The notes: a model not told the origin generated them from the letters alone. A stretch of DNA of 64,000 nucleotides from Gonocerus acuteangulatus (GCA_946811695.1 OX328127.1:49677774-49741773); one strand, 5' to 3'; shown: positions 46,761 to 58,130, counted from the first letter of the stretch. Program-made: numbers and translations.

Positions 46761-47760
46761 GGCATTTGAGCACGTTTGAGAAGAGGGACTGAATATTGTC
46801 ATAAACTATTCAATCAAAAATTAAGATACACCAATCCCTTTGTGGATTCCGCCCTCTTGAAACTGCACACAAAAGTATCGCCGACAAAATCAAGGACTTC
46901 CTAAACAACAAGTTCCCTTAATTAATTTTCTGGAGGCATTCGACTTTACAAATAACCTCATCATTGAAATACTACATTTAAAATATCAATTCATGGCTGC
47001 AAACATTGCCCATTGTCTAAAGATGCCGTTCACTTTTAGATAATAAATTCTAAATAAGCAAATGTCATTTATAAAGCTAATTCTATTCTATTAATAGAAC
47101 AATTTAATAACTGATCACGGTTTGTCAAAACTTTAATACCTTTAAACAATACAGCATTTCTTTTCTTGTCCTGAGAATAAGCTATTCAGAGTAAGGAAGA
47201 GAAATCGTAAGCAATATTAATGAGTACCCAAAGATTCGCTTAAAGATCGAGGGATGCGCTGAAAGGAATACTGGGCATGTCGATTTATACAACAATCTGC
47301 GCGGATTAAAACGGGAAGATTTCGGGGCCCACATGTTAGCGGTCAACAAGATAAAAAAGCTTATTTACAGATATAAGCAAATAAGACACATCTTCAATTC
47401 TAATTGATTTTTAACACGTTAGCTTCCAGATTATTATATAGGATGTTGATTAAGTTGGTCGTCTAAGAAAAACGCAAGAATTGGCGTCCTAGGTAATAAT
47501 AGAGCAAATTTCAAGTTGTATCTCGATGCAGTGTGACGCAACTGATTTCTTTAAGATCCTAAATGACGATATAAAATATGCTTGTTGTTCACAATATATA
47601 CCAAAAAGCAGCCTTGTTAGCGGGAAAGGCTCTTGCTGGTGTTTTCAATAGCCGTCAAAAAAGATGGATGCTAAGAGACCAAGAGAGAGGGTCATGGGAG
47701 AGGACGGAAGCGGAGCCTTTGTTATAATGAACATATCCCCGAAGAACAGAGGCCAATTAC
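46761..47760. other. Unassigned DNA
   Basis: No element borders or coding motifs recognised. Confidence 0.4.
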
Positions 47761-47762
47761 CC

Positions 47763-48615
47763 GATATATCTCCGTTCCTTAGCTTAGTCCGCTCTTAATT
47801 AACGTCTCCTGCAAGATATTGTTCCTTACCGATCGGGAGATGGCAATCTGCTTTCTTCGCCACGATCCTCGAGCACGGCTTGCGGGAAACCGCTGGCGGC
47901 ATACCCAATCAACGCCAAGAAAATCCTACTGCTGTAATCTCTTGAGTAGGATACAATATTAATCCAGCAGGGACATTTTTAACAGATGAATGTTCATCAT
48001 TGCAAGGAAACTCGCACTGGCATAAAAAAGGAGGGAAGCTTTGCAATACTAAATGTACATACATCCTGAAGGAAGCGGAGAGGACCATTATTATATGATG
48101 GCAGTCATGTTTGAATGATTGTTGAAGTAAGAACCTAATCATCAGGACCATGAAGAAGAATAGCGTAATTTTGAAAAGAAAAAAAAAGTATAGATTTTTG
48201 TACGTATCAGTCTATTAAAGACGGTCCCTATGTAATTATCTCCTTCAAGCAGAGAACACCGTGCTGGCTTACTTGTTGAAAGCTCACTATAAGGAATATT
48301 AACTGTGGATCACAGGAGTTAAGCTCCGGCGGGCGTGTACTTCGGTGGGTGACCGCCTGGCATTGATAAATAATGGCAACTTATAGATCGCAGAACGCTA
48401 CTAGGCCAGCACTATAAAACTCGTAAAAAATCTCAATGTATTAAATATTTTAATTACTTCGTAAGTAAAGACCCAATTTTATTTGAAAATAAAATTCTGA
48501 GGATGTAAAGCGTCTTCAAATTCGCAAATACCCCTGAAGTAAGTTTAACTAGAGTCAATAAATATTGTAAGACGATTCAAATGGAGATAATTGTGTTTCA
48601 GAATATCTCCTTCAA
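47763..48615 (+). repeat. Inverted-repeat arm, left (partner at 62219-63815)
   Basis: About 850 bp that reappear as reverse complement at 62219-63815. They share GGAACAATATCTTGCAGGAG-type words, GATCGGGAGATGGCAATCTG, TCAACGCCAAGAAAATCCTA, TTGAAAGCTCACTATAAGGA and TTCAAATGGAGATAA. The unit contains a 5S-like segment (48306-48375). The two copies lie on either side of two KDM1A exons. Confidence 0.8.
48306..48375 (+). mobile_element. 5S rRNA-like segment (second type)
   Basis: TGTGGATCACAGGAGTTAAG, GGGCGTGTACTTCGGTGGGT then GACCGCCTGGCA follow the middle and 3' part of 5S rRNA. It differs from the 12144 family in its flanks, so it is an independent 5S-derived SINE or 5S fragment. The mirror copy is at 62388-62460. 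Confidence 0.55.
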
Positions 48616-49350
48616 GAGTCACACAATTGGCAGACATATTGACGAATTTGGCAAAATATTGGCATAAACAATATTGTGCAAAAAAAAAAAACATATTTTT
48701 TTATCCGTTAAATATTATTATTTTACTTTATTTTAATATCCCGTTATTAATTACAGAACCTTTTCGGAGTTTGTTATCTACAGCTTATCGGGCTTAATAT
48801 TATTGACATCAAACCTTAATTATTATCAATAGACGTTGCTCTGTAAAAAAAAAGCACACAATATTTGTATAGAGCATGAAAGTATAGGATCCTTGGAGTA
48901 ACTAGAAACACAATCGATATACTAGTAAACCTCGGTATCCACGCCTACTGAACACGAGCCACAGGCAGACAGACGAACCTCTGGTTAGCCAGCACCTCCA
49001 ATCAGAATAACTCTCTCACAGATGACCAATCACCAATATGGACAGAAGGGCCATAAAGAATCTTCTGCTTAATTGAAAACTAGTTAACCCCCACCGCCAT
49101 AACTTAGTTGCCTTTCTATCCCTGACAAATTTATTCTTCTCTAAGGTATAGTTAAGCCTAACAAGCCGCACCGCCTTGAAGCCCGCTATGACAAAGGAGT
49201 CAAAGTAGGCCTGAATGAATGAATAGTCTCTATCGTATTAAAGCCCTGTATCATTATTTTCCTCTGGTGCATTGACTGCTGAAGCCCCCAACCCCTTCTA
49301 CAATTTCATGGGATCACGTTCAATGAGTCTTCGCCGGAAGAAGTCATCCC
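48616..49350. other. Unassigned DNA
   Basis: No element borders or coding sequence recognised in the intronic or downstream region of KDM1A. Confidence 0.4.
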
Positions 49351-49351
49351 T

Positions 49352-49432
49352 TTCGTGGTATTAGAACCCGCGCCTGGAAGGAACTCAATGCTCACAGTAA
49401 GCTGAGCTAATCACTGAACCACTGCGGCCTCT
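49352..49432 (-). mobile_element. tRNA-like SINE head, third type
   Basis: The minus strand reads GAGGCCGCAGTGGTTCAGTG then ATTAGCTCAGC (A box) and GCGCGGGTTCTAATACC (B box), a tRNA-like layout unlike T1 and T2. It abuts an AT-rich tail. Confidence 0.5.
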
Positions 49433-49499
49433 TTTATTATTATAAAAAATAAATATTATTGAATGGATTCAAGAAGGATCTCCTCGTTGGCCAGGGGCT

Positions 49500-50345
49500 T
49501 ACGGGCCCTGGGGGGATACTTTACGTAATATATTTATACAAATTTGAACAACCGGTTTTTTCATGACTTATAGGTTATGAAACGTCGACATTTCTCGTCA
49601 GTACTTGCGGATTGCGAAATCGGGGCAACGTCATAATCGAGTTTTCCTCGAGTTTTTTTCGGAAGGAAAGGAGGAAAGGGGTTAAATCATGCAAGATAAG
49701 TGTCTCTCGGGAACCGCAGCTCCTAGAAGCAAGACCAATATTTTGGGCAGTAATCCATTTCTGTTCATACTTATATAAAGTTACTTCCTGAATACGAATT
49801 TTCCCCCTTTTTACCAACCACCGTTTCAAAGAGCTTCTCAATCTAATATTTTTTAGTCTTTTGGAGAGATGATAATTATTTTCAGGGATGATGATTATTA
49901 TTAGCTTAGAATCATGATTTCTGTAAATGTTTTCGAGAAAAGTGGATACAAATAGTTTTCTTGGCTAATTTTCGGTTTGAGCACTCAGAAATATTGGATT
50001 CAGTTGAACATTATTCCAAATGCTTGAGATTCATCCAAATTAAGATGTATAAATTTGGTTACCTTTAGGTTAATGAGGTATAGTTCATAAAACATAATTA
50101 CTAAAAAGAATTTCCGTATATTCTAGAAAATAATAACTTTTAAAAGATGGAGGGTAAATAGTCAACATAAAAGTATTAGTAATAAAGAGATTCACAAGAT
50201 ACCAGTGTAATCAAGCTAATAAAACAAAGAAGACATTCTTAAATGCCACTATCATTCTTAAAGCCTACCGGCTACAAAACGTTTGACTCTCAGTATTATC
50301 TGCGTATTCTTAGTGTGCATTTTTAGCCCTAGTTCCAAATTAAAT
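49500..50345 (+). repeat. R1-related repeat, degraded
   Basis: Contains the module TACAAATTTGAACAACCGG, ATGAAACGTCGACATTTC and TGCGGATTGCGAAATCGG. Further on it has R1 words TTTTCGAGAAAAGTGGATAC, GAGATTCATCCAAATTAAG and an end resembling GACTCTCAGTATTATCTGCG. Confidence 0.5.
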
Positions 50346-50829
50346 TGTTTAAAAATAATGAAATAGTTAATATTTAGGTTTGATACTTAGTAAACAATTT
50401 AAACTCCTAATCGAACAAAATCTCTCGCTCTGCCAGACCAACTTCCACCACTCTTATATTACGGAAAGGTCTATTAAAACTACGTTTTTCACTTATTTGC
50501 CTTTCATAAGTGAAAAATTCATTTTAACCCATTAATGCCCTGCGGGCTAGTAGACAGCTCTCCAGGCCTCAAAATTCTGGGAATTTCCATCTAGTTTTGG
50601 ACTTTGACCTATAATCTTTGTTATTGTTTACTAGTTTAGACACACACCAAGCTGAGGATTAGTTAATTTGATTCCAGACAGCTGCCAGTATGTGCTTTTA
50701 AAAATGAGAGAGCATTTCAACATTGAGGATCTCCGCAGTTTATTGGGCTAGGTACACTAAAATACAAAAATAAATATTCTTTCTCTGTTGTCTGTTTTAT
50801 TTTGAGATAGTCGCAGTGTATTTAGAAGT

Positions 50830-50830
<1 letters not shown>
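50346..50830. other. Unassigned DNA
   Basis: Nothing recognised downstream of the last visible KDM1A exon. Confidence 0.4.

Positions 50831-50831
<1 letters not shown>

Positions 50832-50874
<43 letters not shown>
50832..50874. repeat. (TA)n microsatellite
   Basis: About 43 bases of TA dinucleotides. Confidence 0.9.
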
Positions 50875-50877
<3 letters not shown>

Positions 50878-50883
50878 ATGTCC

Positions 50884-51112
50884 ACCGGTCGGTTATTTTA
50901 TGTAATATTTTGCAGAAATCCCATTCTGGTTCTTTATACAACATTTTTTGATGATAACTTTTTTAAATTTGTTTGTTATGATAATCTATTACAGGTTATC
51001 ATAACGAGGAACTAAAATGTTAAAAAAGTTCTATCAACCAAAAATTGAGTGTTTGTAGAACCAGAATGGGATTTCCGAAAAATATTACATAAAAAAACCA
51101 ACTGCTGGAGAA
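50884..51112. mobile_element. Small foldback element
   Basis: The arms share ATTTTATGTAATATTTTGCA-like and AATCCCATTCTGGTTCT on the left with AGAACCAGAATGGGATTTCC and ATATTACATAAAAAAACC on the right. It ends about 180 bp downstream of the KDM1A exon at 51293-51441, within the next intron. Confidence 0.65.
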
Positions 51113-51119
51113 AGCCGTC

Positions 51120-51245
51120 AACAACAATATATATATACACACACACAAATTTGATCCACAGATATTTTCGTGAGCTATGAGTTCTGATACATGAAATTTT
51201 GTAGTCTGTATTTCCAGATGGCATCATTGGTGGCTAGTTTCCTCT
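51120..51245 (+). repeat. R1 flank module fragment
   Basis: A (TA)n(CA)n tract followed by TTTTCGTGAGCTATGAGTTC then TGATACATGAAATTTTG, the same module that follows the TA tract of R1 at 11521. Confidence 0.5.
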
Positions 51246-51292
51246 CAATGGAAAAGAGTATACAAATATTAAAGATGAATACGCCCACTTAC

Positions 51293-51441
51293 CTGTTAGA
51301 TGGCTTCCAGTAAATTCGAAATCGTCATCTTGATCCCAATGCTTCAATGACAAATTGTTCAGGGGGGTTGCATTTGCAAATTCAAGATTAGCAAAATGCC
51401 AATCAAGGATTTGCCGGTCTTGACATGACAAGTATACATCA
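51293..51441 (-). CDS. KDM1A: KDM1A/LSD1, amine-oxidase-domain exon after the Tower
   Basis: A 149-nt exon encoding the highly conserved segment after the Tower. The visible motifs are [27 protein letters not shown] and [18 protein letters not shown]. This block is nearly invariant among animal LSD1 proteins and belongs to the substrate-binding half of the amine-oxidase domain. The acceptor is a pyrimidine-rich tract ending in CAG (complement of 51442-51444); the donor is GTAAGT (complement of 51287-51292). One base completes the serine codon from the previous exon, 49 codons follow, and the final G leaves phase 1, as expected for a following valine. Exons for the remaining roughly 250 residues (FAD-binding C-terminus) should lie below 51293 but were not recognised by eye. 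Confidence 0.96.
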
Positions 51442-52569
51442 CTGAAAAAAATATATTTCAATCAGAAAAATACCAGTTTCTTATGAATAAATCTTACTAA
51501 TAATAACTGTCAACAGACGAATAATGGAACCATTTCCATGTATGAGTTCATAATTTGTTGTAAGTTGTTTGTTTGTATAAAATTAATTTATAGTACAGGA
51601 GTTGCTCTGGTAGTTATGATAAAACTACCTAAAATAACAACTATCTGTACAGCCGAACGAAATGTCATCTCATTTGGTTTGAGATTGCACTGGACACAAA
51701 TATGTAAGGATTCACTACACACTATATTAATTGCAGAATATGGACAGTCATAATCCAAATGTTATAAAAATCCGAGAACAAATATACTACATAAGCAAAC
51801 AAGCTAAAATATAGTAGCATTCAGGACAAGCTTATATTAAAGAGAGCACTAAAGATGACAATCTCCCACAAGAAGACAAAACTTTGACAAACAATACGTT
51901 GTTTACCAACAAGATATGCAACCAGAAGCCAAGAGATATTTTCTGTAAAAATGGCAACAACATTCATGTGAAATAACAGACAACAAACTAAGGAAAATTG
52001 ATGGTAGAAAATGTGAATGGTCTTCAAGAAAGAACTGCAAAAGAAGAGAAGTTGTCTTTTGCCACCTAAGAATGGATCAATTTCATGACTCATTTACTCA
52101 TTATTATGAATCAGTACGAACGCAATGACAATACTGCAACATAACAACGACTATAAAACATTTATTAACTGATTGCAGGCTTAAACAAAACTATGAGATG
52201 CCAAATGACTTGACTGGCTTATGCAGTCATGGTAGGCCATATATAGTAAACACATTCTGATTCCGCATCACACATTTCGATCACATAAAATGAAGAAAAA
52301 AGAGCACCAGGCACACATGAAGGTAGAAGAATGATATTGGAACAGTTATTATTTGTTTTGTATTTCGATTGAACAAGTCCCTGGATCTCCATTTTCCCTT
52401 CCCTGAAATTTGTTTACATAGAAGATACCTCAGAAAGTTTCTTTATAATTCTAAATCCAGTAATTTTTGAAAATACTAGATTGGGATTATAATAATAAGT
52501 TCCATTATTACAAACAAACATTTATAAAACTAATAAGTGTCTATATTATAGAAATTGCAAGAACCTTAC
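51442..52569 (-). other. KDM1A intron (1.1 kb)
   Basis: Intron between the second Tower exon and the amine-oxidase exon, bounded by GTAAGG and a TTTTTTTCAG acceptor. Part of it, 52083-52215, carries a decayed non-LTR retrotransposon fragment. I see no other structured feature in the rest. Confidence 0.85.
52083..52215 (+). pseudogene. Decayed non-LTR retrotransposon ORF C-terminus
   Basis: The plus-strand reading TTIKHLLTDCRLKQNYEM (about 52147-52200) matches the C-terminal zinc-binding stretch after the reverse transcriptase in Jockey/CR1-like LINEs. The same motif is better preserved in the element at 62727-63555 (VTVKHLLTECRIYQS). A stop codon and a frame change interrupt the preceding codons, so this is a dead fragment inside the KDM1A intron, antisense to the gene. 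Confidence 0.55.
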
Positions 52570-52643
52570 CTCGGTGGTGAGTTTTCAAGGTCCTTTAATT
52601 TTTCACATATTTCTTTCTCCTGTTCTTTAAGTTGATCCCATTC
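52570..52643 (-). CDS. KDM1A: KDM1A/LSD1, second Tower-domain exon
   Basis: A 74-nt internal exon of 24 codons plus two bases. The minus-strand reading is EWDQLKEQEKEICEKLKDLE followed by NSPP and a split serine. It corresponds to the returning helix of the LSD1 Tower coiled coil, just before the protein re-enters the amine-oxidase domain. The heptad-like spacing of hydrophobic residues fits a coiled coil. Splice signals are clean: a TTTCAG acceptor immediately above 52643 and a GTAAGG donor (complement of 52564-52569). It starts in phase 0 and ends with two bases (AG) that join the first base of the next exon to give serine, as in the conserved PPSDVYL junction of animal LSD1. The exon sits between a 1.1-kb intron on one side and an 11.2-kb intron on the other. 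Confidence 0.93.
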
Positions 52644-52774
52644 CTGAAATTTAACTGTGGATGTTAATGTGGCAAAAAAACAAAACAAACATGTATATTT
52701 AAAGTGCTGGAGAAGTAATATTATTTTATATATTATATCTGCAAAAAAATCAGCCCCATAACAGCCCAAGAGGG

Positions 52775-52835
52775 CACAGAGGAGCAGTTACTACTACTAA
52801 TGCTCTACCACTGAGCGAATCCCGCCCTCCATTTA
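52775..52835 (-). mobile_element. tRNA-like SINE head fragment
   Basis: The minus strand has GGGCGGGATTCGCTCAGTGG then TAGAGCATTAG, an A-box-like sequence typical of GCTCAGTGGTAGAGC tRNAs. The B box is lost. Confidence 0.4.
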
Positions 52836-52857
52836 TTATAAAATGATTCAAGTAAAC

Positions 52858-53345
52858 AAAAAAACAAAAGTCTGACTTACAGGAACAGTGTCATTTTAGT
52901 CCTAGTTTCATTTGGAAAGTTTAAAATAGAAACAGTTAATGTTTTGTTTTGTGAAATATGTTAACAACTACTTCAATGAATCTCTATAGAAAGCCAGATT
53001 TAAGTGCCACAATTGACATGAAAATGAATGTATCCTAAGCGGAAATAACTTAGTCTGCCTTCTCAACTTATAACACTATTATAAACACGTTCCTCATTTG
53101 CTTTTCTTGTTACTAAAATAGTAATTAAACTGTATTTGTTTTTGTTTTGTTTTTTAATTTGGGTGTGTCGACTGCTATGTTTTTTAAACTGTATTAAATT
53201 CAATTTAAAAAAAACAATAGCCAATTAAAAACTGAGGCAAAAAGAGAAAAACCTGTTGAAAAGAACGAAACACGAAGCACCGATTCATCTAAATAAGATT
53301 GCTCTATCTAGTCCAGTCACCTAGACTTAAAACGGAGCAAAGTTT
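52858..53345 (-). repeat. R1 family repeat, 5' part
   Basis: AAAAGTCTGACTTACAGGAA then CAGTGTCATTTTAG is a diverged R1 start, followed by TTCATTTGGAAAGTTTAAAA and CCAATTAAAAACTGAGG. Confidence 0.6.
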
Positions 53346-54560
53346 GCAAAAAAAAAGAAAAAAAAAAAAAAAGGGCAACGCTGACTTTTCGGGGTATTGT
53401 TTGGTGCCACCCCAATAGTGTGTTCCCAATTTGTCAGCTTCTAAAGCTAACTGCGCACCAGTCGAAAAACCTTGAAATTATCAGACAGTTTTTTTGTTTT
53501 TTGCTTGTAACTATTAAACCGTGCATCTTACAACAATTTATATTCTCAGCTTGTTAAACCGTAAGATAAAAATTACAAACTATAGGCGTTAAACAAACTC
53601 TTTAGGTAAAATAACATTCGAGATACAGCTCTTGAAAGTTTGCATATTTTTCCCAAAAAGTGCAAAATTTAACTATCAGGCATGTTTGGAGGGACATGCA
53701 GGCCGAAATACTCATGAGATTAGGAGTTGTAGTAAATTTTATTAGCTTTAATTGAAGCGCAATTGGGTGTCTACACGCCTAGTGGGTATCTAGTTATCTT
53801 TATAAACCAATCAACGTCCTTGTTCAGGGTGTCTACTACTTTAGTGAAAGCCGATTTCGTACTTTTTCGTGACTTGAAGTACAAATTTTGTCCCCCATTA
53901 AAAAGAAAATAATTTCACTTAAAAAGAGAAAGCCTTAAGTTTTAGCTTAAAATCATTTGTATCTTAAACGGATTACCGTGATATCTATAAACTCACAATT
54001 TTAATACATTTAAAACAATTAATAAAACTATATAAAATGTACATCATATCGTCCCTGCCATGTCAAACTATCGAATATGCAATGATTTCCTGGTTGAGGA
54101 AAGTGATATTTTAGTAACTGGATATAAGTATTTTTATTGTTGTTTTTAAAGGTCAGTTGAAGTGTCTTTACTGTTCTTAGTAAGTAACTATAAGGTCTTC
54201 CAAGTAATGAACTTGGACATTTCTTTCTTGTATCATCTCTTGTATTGACAAATATTTTTGGTTGAATTAATACACCAACTCATACTACGTTTTTGGAGTG
54301 TCGAATGGTAAGGCGTTTTGGGGGGGTTTTAGGTGGGGCTATTTTTGAGGAAGGGAGTGTTTCTTTGTGGGGGCAGGAGCTTGGCCTCTATTTCACATTT
54401 ATGTTTTTTTGGGGATCTCATTACTTTTTTCTAAGTATTAAATAGAATTTAGTTGCCCCATACCTACTGGCTTTTGTACTTCATATAAAACCAGGGTCTT
54501 TGGATTCTGCATAAGGTTCTCCTTACTGCTTAATATTTGATACCAATAATCAACCTACAT
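53346..54560. other. Unassigned intronic DNA, some transposon-like words
   Basis: Near 53829 the phrase CAGGGTGTCTACTACTTTAG followed by TTTTTCGTGACTTG resembles, in reverse, 61235-61280 (CGTGACTTTTTCGTGCAGTA then GACACCCTG). This may be the end of a shared DNA transposon. No ORF is visible. Confidence 0.4.
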
Positions 54561-54581
54561 ACATCTAATCACTAGACTAGA

Positions 54582-54911
54582 AAAGTTAGAAGCTCTTCCA
54601 GATGACATTACTCTAGAGGACAAATTGATTGCTCTTTTAACTAAACTATTACACTGTAAAACACAGGAACCTTAACCCGAGGATAAAGATCACAATAGGG
54701 AAAGTGCAGAAGGCCTTCAAGAAAAATATAAGAACAAAGACGATACATTTTGGGTTTGTGATCCTAAAAATTGTAATTTAGATGGCTCGACTTTGAAAAA
54801 CTCAGTATCTGCTTTGAAGTATATTATGCAGTGAACCCCTACAACTTTATTTACTACATTTAAGAAAGAAGTCACAACTGTTTTTGTTAAGATGCGTCGA
54901 AATGTTTTTTA
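54582..54911 (+). pseudogene. Decayed ORF of unknown origin inside KDM1A intron
   Basis: A single plus-strand frame of about 110 codons with two internal stops. It reads LEKLEALPDDITLEDKLIAL then LTKLLHCKTQEP-stop, DHNRESAEGLQEKYKNKDDT then FWVCDPKNCNLDGSTLKNSV and SALKYIMQ-stop, ending KKEVTTVFVKMRRNVF-stop. Composition and codon structure look protein-coding. I do not recognise the family. It is flanked by near-direct repeats (AAGGTTCTCCTTAC...TTTGATACC at about 54513 and 54927). A transposon gene fragment or a processed pseudogene are both possible. Confidence 0.45.
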
Positions 54912-54919
54912 AAACATCA

Positions 54920-55600
54920 AATATAGGTTCTCCTTACCAAGACGATTCATTTGATACCCCACATAATGGGTTTCAGAAGGAATGATGGGTTTCCGAAGGA
55001 AGTGCAAAACTGGCACGCCCCCGCCCCGGAAGCAGAGTCAAACACAACTTTTTGCGATTTTTCAATTTTTTCCTTTAATAACGTCTTCATATCTATCTTC
55101 ATGCAAAATTTCAAGTCTCTAGCATCATGGGAAGTGCCTAATAATTTTGATGAGTGAGTGAGTGAGTCCTATAAATCCTGATTTTCGATCGCTTATATCT
55201 CAGAAACTATTCGATAGAGAATTATTTCCAGTTTTACTCATATCTAGTAGTATAATACCTGTGTAAAATTTCATAACTTTATCTTTACCTGGTTGAAAGT
55301 TATGAGAGGGTAAAAATCGGCTCTAAGACCGCCTGTAATATACACACAGTATGCTTAGGCCGGAACTTGGCCTGGCGCACTACCGTGCGCCTAGATAATA
55401 AAACTGAAATGTGTTTGAAATATATGATATGGTAAAGTTTGGATCTAATTTTACAATTATGTATTAAAAATCTTTAATATATAAAAATACGTAAAATTAG
55501 TCAAAAGCGGCCTTCAGTTTTAAATTATTTTAAAGATTGGCACTATATGGCTGTTAAAAAACCGGCTAAACACCACTTGGTCTCGCATAACGAAACCACC
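54920..55600. other. Unassigned DNA, transposon-like words
   Basis: ATGCAAAATTTCAAGTCTCT and GTGTAAAATTTCATAACTTT and a GAGTGAGTGAGTGAGT run suggest a degraded dispersed repeat. No borders found. Confidence 0.35.
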
Positions 55601-55604
55601 CTTT

Positions 55605-55738
55605 TCTAGCCAGGATAGGGCTGATACCTCCTCTTTTTTTCTAAAGAAAAGCGGCTACCTCATAGTGGGAATCGAACCCACGACCCTTGGCACGGAGTGT
55701 TAACTGCTCACACCTTAACAATCACGACCACCGGGCCC
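55605..55738 (-). mobile_element. tRNA-derived SINE T2, best copy
   Basis: The minus strand reads GGGGGCCCGGTGGTCGTGAT then TGTTAAGGTGTGAGC (A-box region) and GGGTCGTGGGTTCGATTCCC (B box). The body follows with CTTTTCTTTAGAAAAAAAGA and CAGCCCTATCCTGGCTAGAA. It lies in the KDM1A intron in the same orientation as the gene. Confidence 0.8.
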
Positions 55739-55739
55739 C

Positions 55740-56670
55740 CGAATATGAATAAAGAACAACAAATTTTATTTTTTAATATTACTTAAGAACAATAAAAATA
55801 TATCGTCACTCAAATTTCACAACCGCGTGTCAATTTTCCTAACTTTTCAGGAGAGCAATAAAACTGTAATGATCTGTAACTTGCAATTCGTCAAAGATGC
55901 GACGCTTAAAACCAATAATAATAATAACTTGCAACTTATTGTTAACTTAATTTGCAACTTGTCTGAATGGATGAGGATGTCTAAAATAGATGAGAGAGAT
56001 TACGTGGTTACACGGAAGTAATATATTTATTACCATTATGTCCGGGAGAAAATAAGGATTCTAAAGATACCAATAAGTCAATTTCGATAAAAATCGACTT
56101 ACGTGGTTGTGAAATTTGAACGACGATATGTAAATAATGGATGTCTTCAAAGCAATCATTTTTGGAAGTCTTATTCTTTTCTTCGCAGCATCAGAGATTA
56201 GGGGGAGAGGGGTGTCATTGAGCCACGGGGCAATTGAACCCAGTCTACTTAAACAATCGAAAAAGTTAAAAAAATGAATCATCCTCTTAAAATTAGACTC
56301 TAATATATTAAACCCTGATTCCCAAAATTTGGGACCATTGTGGAAAATACATTTTGGAAAACTCCGATTTTTTTATTTTTAGGTATGCAAACTTTCTTTT
56401 CGACTTGCTACAAATTATTTAACAATGTTTACATTTTTTAATAAAATTATAAAGTTCACATTGTAATAGTTTCATATACTCATACTTTATAATTCCCAAC
56501 TTCAATAATAATAAAATAATATTCTATTAATTTTTCATTTACTAATAATTACAATAAAGTCATAAGGGGTCAATTGAATCATCAATCCCGGGGGCAGTTG
56601 AGCCACAGAGAGCATTGGACATGCGCGCATCCTTTAAGTTAAAAATGCCTTCGAAATAGTATCAACCTAT
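55740..56670. other. Unassigned intronic DNA
   Basis: No element recognised. Short frames at 55.83 and 56.06 kb have no motif. Confidence 0.4.
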
Positions 56671-56674
56671 TAAA

Positions 56675-57585
56675 AAGTCCGACTCGCAGGAACTGCGTCA
56701 TCAAAGCGCAGTTCTGTTCTTATTCCTAGTCTAATTTGGAAAGATTAAAATAAAAACAGTTATTACTTTTGGTTCGACCTTTCTTGAAAAGGTTTTGTGA
56801 TCTTACCTGAATGACAGTTGATAAGTCACAAGGTCTTCGAATCTCTCTCTTGGAAAGCTATTTTTCTAACAATAAATTCTTTTTCTTATTTTACTTAGCC
56901 TGTTTTATTGTCAAATACATTATCCAACTATAAGCAATTAAAAAATAACAAGGAATAAAAACATACAAAAAGAACCGATCGAATAAACTAAATCAATTAC
57001 TTCAAAGATTTAAGCACTTATATCTCCGATTGACATCGCCTAATAAAAACATTCTTCAGAAGCTTTTTTGTAGAGCATTTAGTAAGCTTTCAAAGGGTAA
57101 CCTTCCGCTTCACATGACTTTCAACCGTTTTCGAGATATTAAGGACAGTATACGAAGTTCCCAAAAATTGTCATGTCTGTTAATAAAATATTTTATTCTA
57201 ACCCTTCCTTAACTCCAAAAGTAACCAAAATTTCAAAATATCAGTTTTGATGAAATAAAAACATGCAGAAAATGTTTCAACTGAATCCCATGACTCTAAG
57301 TACCCAAACCAAAAACGATATTCAACAACTAGTTTTCCAATTTTATTTGAATACGGTTAAAGCTATCGCCTTAAAAATGGTTTCATTCGTTTTTCTAGGC
57401 CAAGAAGCCTATGAAACGAGTACTTGCAAGCATATGAAATAAGCGGAACGATTTTTGTCGCGCGACTTTTACTCCAAAAAAACATGTTCCGGTGGGCGGA
57501 TTCTGCTGGTTAACGAAATTGACCTTTCAAATTGGAATGATTTATGTACCAATTTCATCAAAATCGGCCAATTTTTGAGGCCTAT

Positions 57586-57664
<79 letters not shown>

Positions 57665-57770
57665 TAGTCGGCACTTCCGAATTGCGTCATTTGGTCAACC
57701 TTATAAGCGGGGTTCCTCCCTATGTAGGGATGGAGGAACCGCACTAAAAATGCAAACCGAATGATGAAAA
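56675..57770 (-). repeat. R1 family repeat, full copy
   Basis: Begins AAAAGTCCGACTCGCAGGAA then CTGCGTCATC. It continues CTCCGATTGACATCGCC, CTTTCAACCGTTTTCGAGAT, GGGCGGATTCTGCTGGTTAA and CATCAAAATCGGCC. Then a (TA)n tract (57590-57663) and the closing module CGGCACTTCCGAATTGCGTC then CCCTATGTAGGGATGGAGG. This copy best defines the family's length, about 1.1 kb. Confidence 0.8.
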
Positions 57771-58127
57771 AACCCTAAAAACTAGAAACTTTTATTTTTC
57801 GAGGCATTCCGTCCCACTGACTTGCGTGGAGTCAAACATTACGGTTCGAGAGCGAAAGTGTAAATTTTATTACAACCTACTTTCTCGATGAAGACACCGA
57901 TGCTCGAGGTTGAGTGTTAATAGCAAAAAGAATGGAACATTTTCTCAGAAATTTCAGTGATCCAAGACGTCAAGAGGTTAACCTCATAAGCCTATTCCTG
58001 TTCCTCCCTATGGAAGGAGGAAACGCGCTTATGAGGTTGACATCATGACGCAATCCGGAAATGGCGACACGAAAATTTCATGTTGTTTCACGAATATGAC
58101 GGTTGTTTAAATTTGTATGTGTATTTG

Positions 58128-58130
<3 letters not shown>
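57771..58130 (+). repeat. R1 closing-module copy, inverted
   Basis: TTCCTCCCTATGGAAGGAGG then AACGCGCTTATGAGGTTGAC and ATGACGCAATCCGGAAATGG are the complement of the R1 closing module, followed by a TA tract. Confidence 0.5.
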
